Positions 42,518-44,549 of a stretch of 44,549 bases of DNA are shown one piece after another (positions within the stretch are counted from its first letter, which is position 1; each line of letters begins with the position of its first letter). Where the stretch lies: assembly GCF_016862215.1 (NCBI RefSeq), contig NZ_BOMN01000043.1, forward strand, positions 1 through 44,549, in the 5' to 3' direction. Origin of the DNA: Winogradskya humida (GTDB taxonomy: Bacteria > Actinomycetota > Actinomycetes > Mycobacteriales > Micromonosporaceae). The position numbers were made by a program, and so were the translations under genes. The notes under the pieces are model-generated. The model did not search any database, had not been told where the DNA came from, and was given only the letters and a program-made list of their open reading frames with translations.

Positions 42518-43708
42518 GTGGCACGTCGCCTGTTCACTTCCGAGTCGGTCACGGAAGGCCACCCGGACAAGATTGCTGACCAGATCAGCGACGGAATTCT
42601 CGACGCCCTGCTCACGCAGGACCCCCGCAGCCGCGTCGCGGTGGAGACGCTGATCACGACCGGTCAGGTGCACGTCGCCGGAGAGGTGACGACCCAGGCG
42701 TACGCCGACATCCCCAGCATCGTGCGCGAGACGATCCTCGGGATCGGCTACGACTCGTCGAAGAAGGGATTCGACGGCGCGTCCTGCGGCGTCAGCGTCT
42801 CCATCGGCTCCCAGTCGCCCGACATCGCACAGGGCGTGGACAGTGCCGTCGAGCTGCGTGAAGGCAGCTCGGAGCACGTCCTCGACGCCCAGGGTGCCGG
42901 CGACCAGGGCATGATGTTCGGCTTCGCCTGCTCGGAGACCCCCGAGCTGATGCCGCTGCCGATCGCGCTGGCCCACCGCCTCGCCCGCCGCCTCTCGGCC
43001 GCGCGCAAGGACGGCACCATCCCCTACCTGCGTCCCGACGGCAAGACCCAGGTCACCATCGAGTACGACGGCCTGCGCCCCGTCCGCCTCGACACGGTCG
43101 TCGTGTCCTCGCAGCACGCCGCGGACATCTCGCTCGAGTCGCTGCTCACCCCCGACGTCCGTGAGCACGTCATCGCCCCCGAGCTCGAAGCCCTGGGCAT
43201 CGACACCGAGGGCTACCGCCTCCTGGTGAACCCCACCGGCCGCTTCGAGATCGGCGGCCCGATGGGCGACGCCGGCCTCACCGGCCGCAAGATCATCGTC
43301 GACACCTACGGCGGCTACGCCCGCCACGGCGGCGGCGCCTTCTCGGGCAAGGACCCGTCGAAGGTCGACCGCTCCGCTGCGTACGCGATGCGCTGGGTCG
43401 CCAAGAACGTCGTCGCGGCCGGCCTCGCCGAGCGCTGCGAGACCCAGGTCGCCTACGCCATCGGCAAGGCCCACCCGGTCAGCCTCTTCGTCGAGACCTT
43501 CGGCACCGAGACCGTCCCCGTGGACAAGATCGAAAAGGCCATCAACGCCGTCTTCGACCTCCGCCCGGCCGCCATCATCCGCGACCTCGACCTGATGCGC
43601 CCGATCTACCAGCAGACCGCCGCTTACGGCCACTTCGGCCGCGAGCTCCCCGACCTGCTCTGGGAAAACACAGACCGCGCCGCGGACCTCAAGAACGCCG
43701 CCGCCTGA
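42518..43708 (+). CDS. metK: S-adenosylmethionine synthetase
   Basis: 396 residues; makes SAM from methionine and ATP. Signatures are TSESVTEGHPDKIADQISD, GAGDQGMMFGFACSETPE and GGGAFSGKDPSKVDRSAAYA, all intact. GAGGAG at 42508-42513 precedes the GTG 42518 by four bases. No SAM riboswitch is visible in the 54-base gap after coaBC. A terminator-like hairpin follows. Confidence 0.98.
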   Translation: MARRLFTSESVTEGHPDKIADQISDGILDALLTQDPRSRVAVETLITTGQVHVAGEVTTQAYADIPSIVRETILGIGYDSSKKGFDGASCGVSVSIGSQSPDIAQGVDSAVELREGSSEHVLDAQGAGDQGMMFGFACSETPELMPLPIALAHRLARRLSAARKDGTIPYLRPDGKTQVTIEYDGLRPVRLDTVVVSSQHAADISLESLLTPDVREHVIAPELEALGIDTEGYRLLVNPTGRFEIGGPMGDAGLTGRKIIVDTYGGYARHGGGAFSGKDPSKVDRSAAYAMRWVAKNVVAAGLAERCETQVAYAIGKAHPVSLFVETFGTETVPVDKIEKAINAVFDLRPAAIIRDLDLMRPIYQQTAAYGHFGRELPDLLWENTDRAADLKNAAA

Positions 43709-43738
43709 CCTTGGCAGCCTGACTCTTGGCACAGCGAA

Positions 43739-43771
43739 CGGGTGTCCCTGCCTCCACGGCCGGGGCACCCG
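43739..43771 (+). terminator. metK terminator-like hairpin
   Basis: CGGGTGTCCC (43739-43748) pairs with GGGGCACCCG (43762-43771), with one G-U pair; a small GCC/GGC stem closes the loop further. It starts 30 bases after metK and is followed by CTCTGTTTC. It argues against a priA start upstream of it. Confidence 0.6.
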
Positions 43772-43863
43772 CTCTGTTTCCCCCGGCCGGTCCACCCCGG
43801 CCTACCGGCTCTCCGCAGCCCGATCCTCCGCCTGCCATTTCCTCGCGGCCCGATCCTGCGCCT

Positions 43864-43980
43864 GCCGGTTCTGCGCGTGCGGGTTCTGTGCGTGCGGGTT
43901 CTGCGCGTGCTGGTTCTTTGGCAGGCGGTTCTTTGGCAGGCGGTTCTTTGGCAGGCGGTTCTTTGGCGGGCGGTTCGCAG
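43864..43980 (+). repeat. 15-base tandem repeats upstream of or within priA
   Basis: Eight units of about 15 bases. The first three follow GCGGGTTCTGCGCGT, the later ones GGCGGTTCTTTGGCA. In the priA frame they encode a pentapeptide [AG]-G-S-x-[RA], and every unit keeps the frame. Together with 43772-43863 this accounts for the 302 bases between metK and the chosen priA start; nothing else is visible there. Confidence 0.8.
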
Positions 43981-44010
43981 CCTGAGGATGAGGCCGCGCT
44001 GCTGCCGGGT

Positions 44011-44549
44011 ATGTCGGTCGTAGCGCCGGCGGAGTTATCCACAGGGGTGGCGGCGGGGGCGGAATCTGTCGTACCCCGGCGGCAGAATAAAAAGGTGCCG
44101 GCGAAACAACGCGACCGCGAACCCGCCCCGACCCTCCCGGTCGCCCGCGTCTCCGTCGACGTCCCGCTACCCCACCTCGACCGCCCCTTCGACTACCTCG
44201 TCTCCGCCGCCGACGACGCCGCAGCCCAACCCGGCGTCCGCGTAAAGGTCCGCTTCGCCGGCCAACTGGTCAACGGCTACCTCCTCGAACGAGCCGACTC
44301 CAGCACCCACGCCAAACTCGCCTACCTCGACAAAGTCATCTCCCCCGAACAGATCCTCGACCCCGAGATCGCCCGCCTCGCCCGAGCCACCGCCGACCGC
44401 TACGCCGGCAACCTCTCCGACATCCTCCGCCTGGCCATCCCCCCACGCCACGCCCGCGTCGAAGCCGAACCCACCCCCGACTCCACCCCCGCTGAGGACC
44501 CACCGCCAGGCGATGAGTCACTTGCAGATGGCGAGTCGCTTCGGGGTGG
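44011..44549 (+). CDS. priA: primosomal protein N' (PriA), 5' part only
   Basis: The frame is open to the end of the window, giving about 179 residues of PriA. PVARVSVDVPLPHLDRPFDY and VRVKVRFAGQLVNGYLLERA are the 3'-DNA-end-binding domain; ARATADRYAGNLSDILRLAI follows. Helicase motifs lie beyond the window; in many actinobacteria they are degenerate. The start is uncertain: ATG 44011 (MSVVAPAELS) is used, GTG 44095 is possible, and the frame is open back to 43723 through pentapeptide repeats, so a long disordered N-terminus cannot be excluded. metK-priA order agrees with Streptomyces. Confidence 0.85.
   Translation, partial: MSVVAPAELSTGVAAGAESVVPRRQNKKVPAKQRDREPAPTLPVARVSVDVPLPHLDRPFDYLVSAADDAAAQPGVRVKVRFAGQLVNGYLLERADSSTHAKLAYLDKVISPEQILDPEIARLARATADRYAGNLSDILRLAIPPRHARVEAEPTPDSTPAEDPPPGDESLADGESLRG

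Overview
The window is very GC-rich DNA from a high-GC Gram-positive bacterium. The gene order, a BldD regulator, an actinobacterial integration host factor and many GTG or apparently leaderless starts all point to a filamentous actinomycete. Actinoplanes or a relative in the Micromonosporaceae is my best guess from general knowledge; no rRNA or other decisive marker is present. I saw no tRNA, rRNA, CRISPR array, insertion sequence or prophage.

Layout. (1) Positions 1-10.6 kb: aspS sits in a mixed accessory stretch holding an AsnC-type regulator cut by the window edge, an RmlD-like reductase, an orphan PD-(D/E)XK nuclease-like protein, a GyrI-like protein, a decayed MmyB-regulator/quinone-reductase pair, a questin-oxidase-family protein, and a GNAT / ArsR-MFS divergent unit with a clear operator. 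(2) 10.7-17.9 kb: rarA with a disordered tail, a 1426-residue repeat-built membrane protein, and the small DUF948 and DUF6167-like membrane proteins that lead into alaS. (3) 17.9-28.3 kb: alaS-ruvX-mltG, then aroE, aroC-aroK and aroB-aroQ (shikimate pathway), then efp-nusB. A ribbon-helix-helix/Clp_N fusion regulator is inserted divergently between aroK and aroB, with a striking operator. (4) 28.3-30.3 kb, minus strand: a short unit encoding a Pycsar-effector-like membrane protein coupled to a Crp/Fnr-type regulator, then bldD. (5) 30.5-39.8 kb: the pyrR-pyrB-pyrC-carA-carB-pyrD operon, with a PyrR-binding leader, ended by a strong terminator, then pyrF. (6) 39.9-44.5 kb: ihf, gmk, rpoZ, coaBC, metK and the start of priA.

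How the genes work together. Regions 3, 5 and 6 are core metabolism and information processing: shikimate to chorismate, de novo UMP synthesis, GMP kinase, coenzyme A and S-adenosylmethionine supply, plus translation and replication factors. Start and stop codons overlap by 1-4 bases across most of the pyr operon, at ruvX-mltG, aroC-aroK and DUF6167-alaS, which indicates translational coupling. The less ordinary material is local: two putative second-messenger regulators lie side by side (BldD with an intact c-di-GMP motif, and a Crp-type protein with a cyclic-nucleotide-binding signature). In Streptomyces coelicolor bldD and nusB are neighbours, so the Crp/membrane pair looks like an insertion into a conserved block. 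Several operators and terminators can be read directly and are listed separately.
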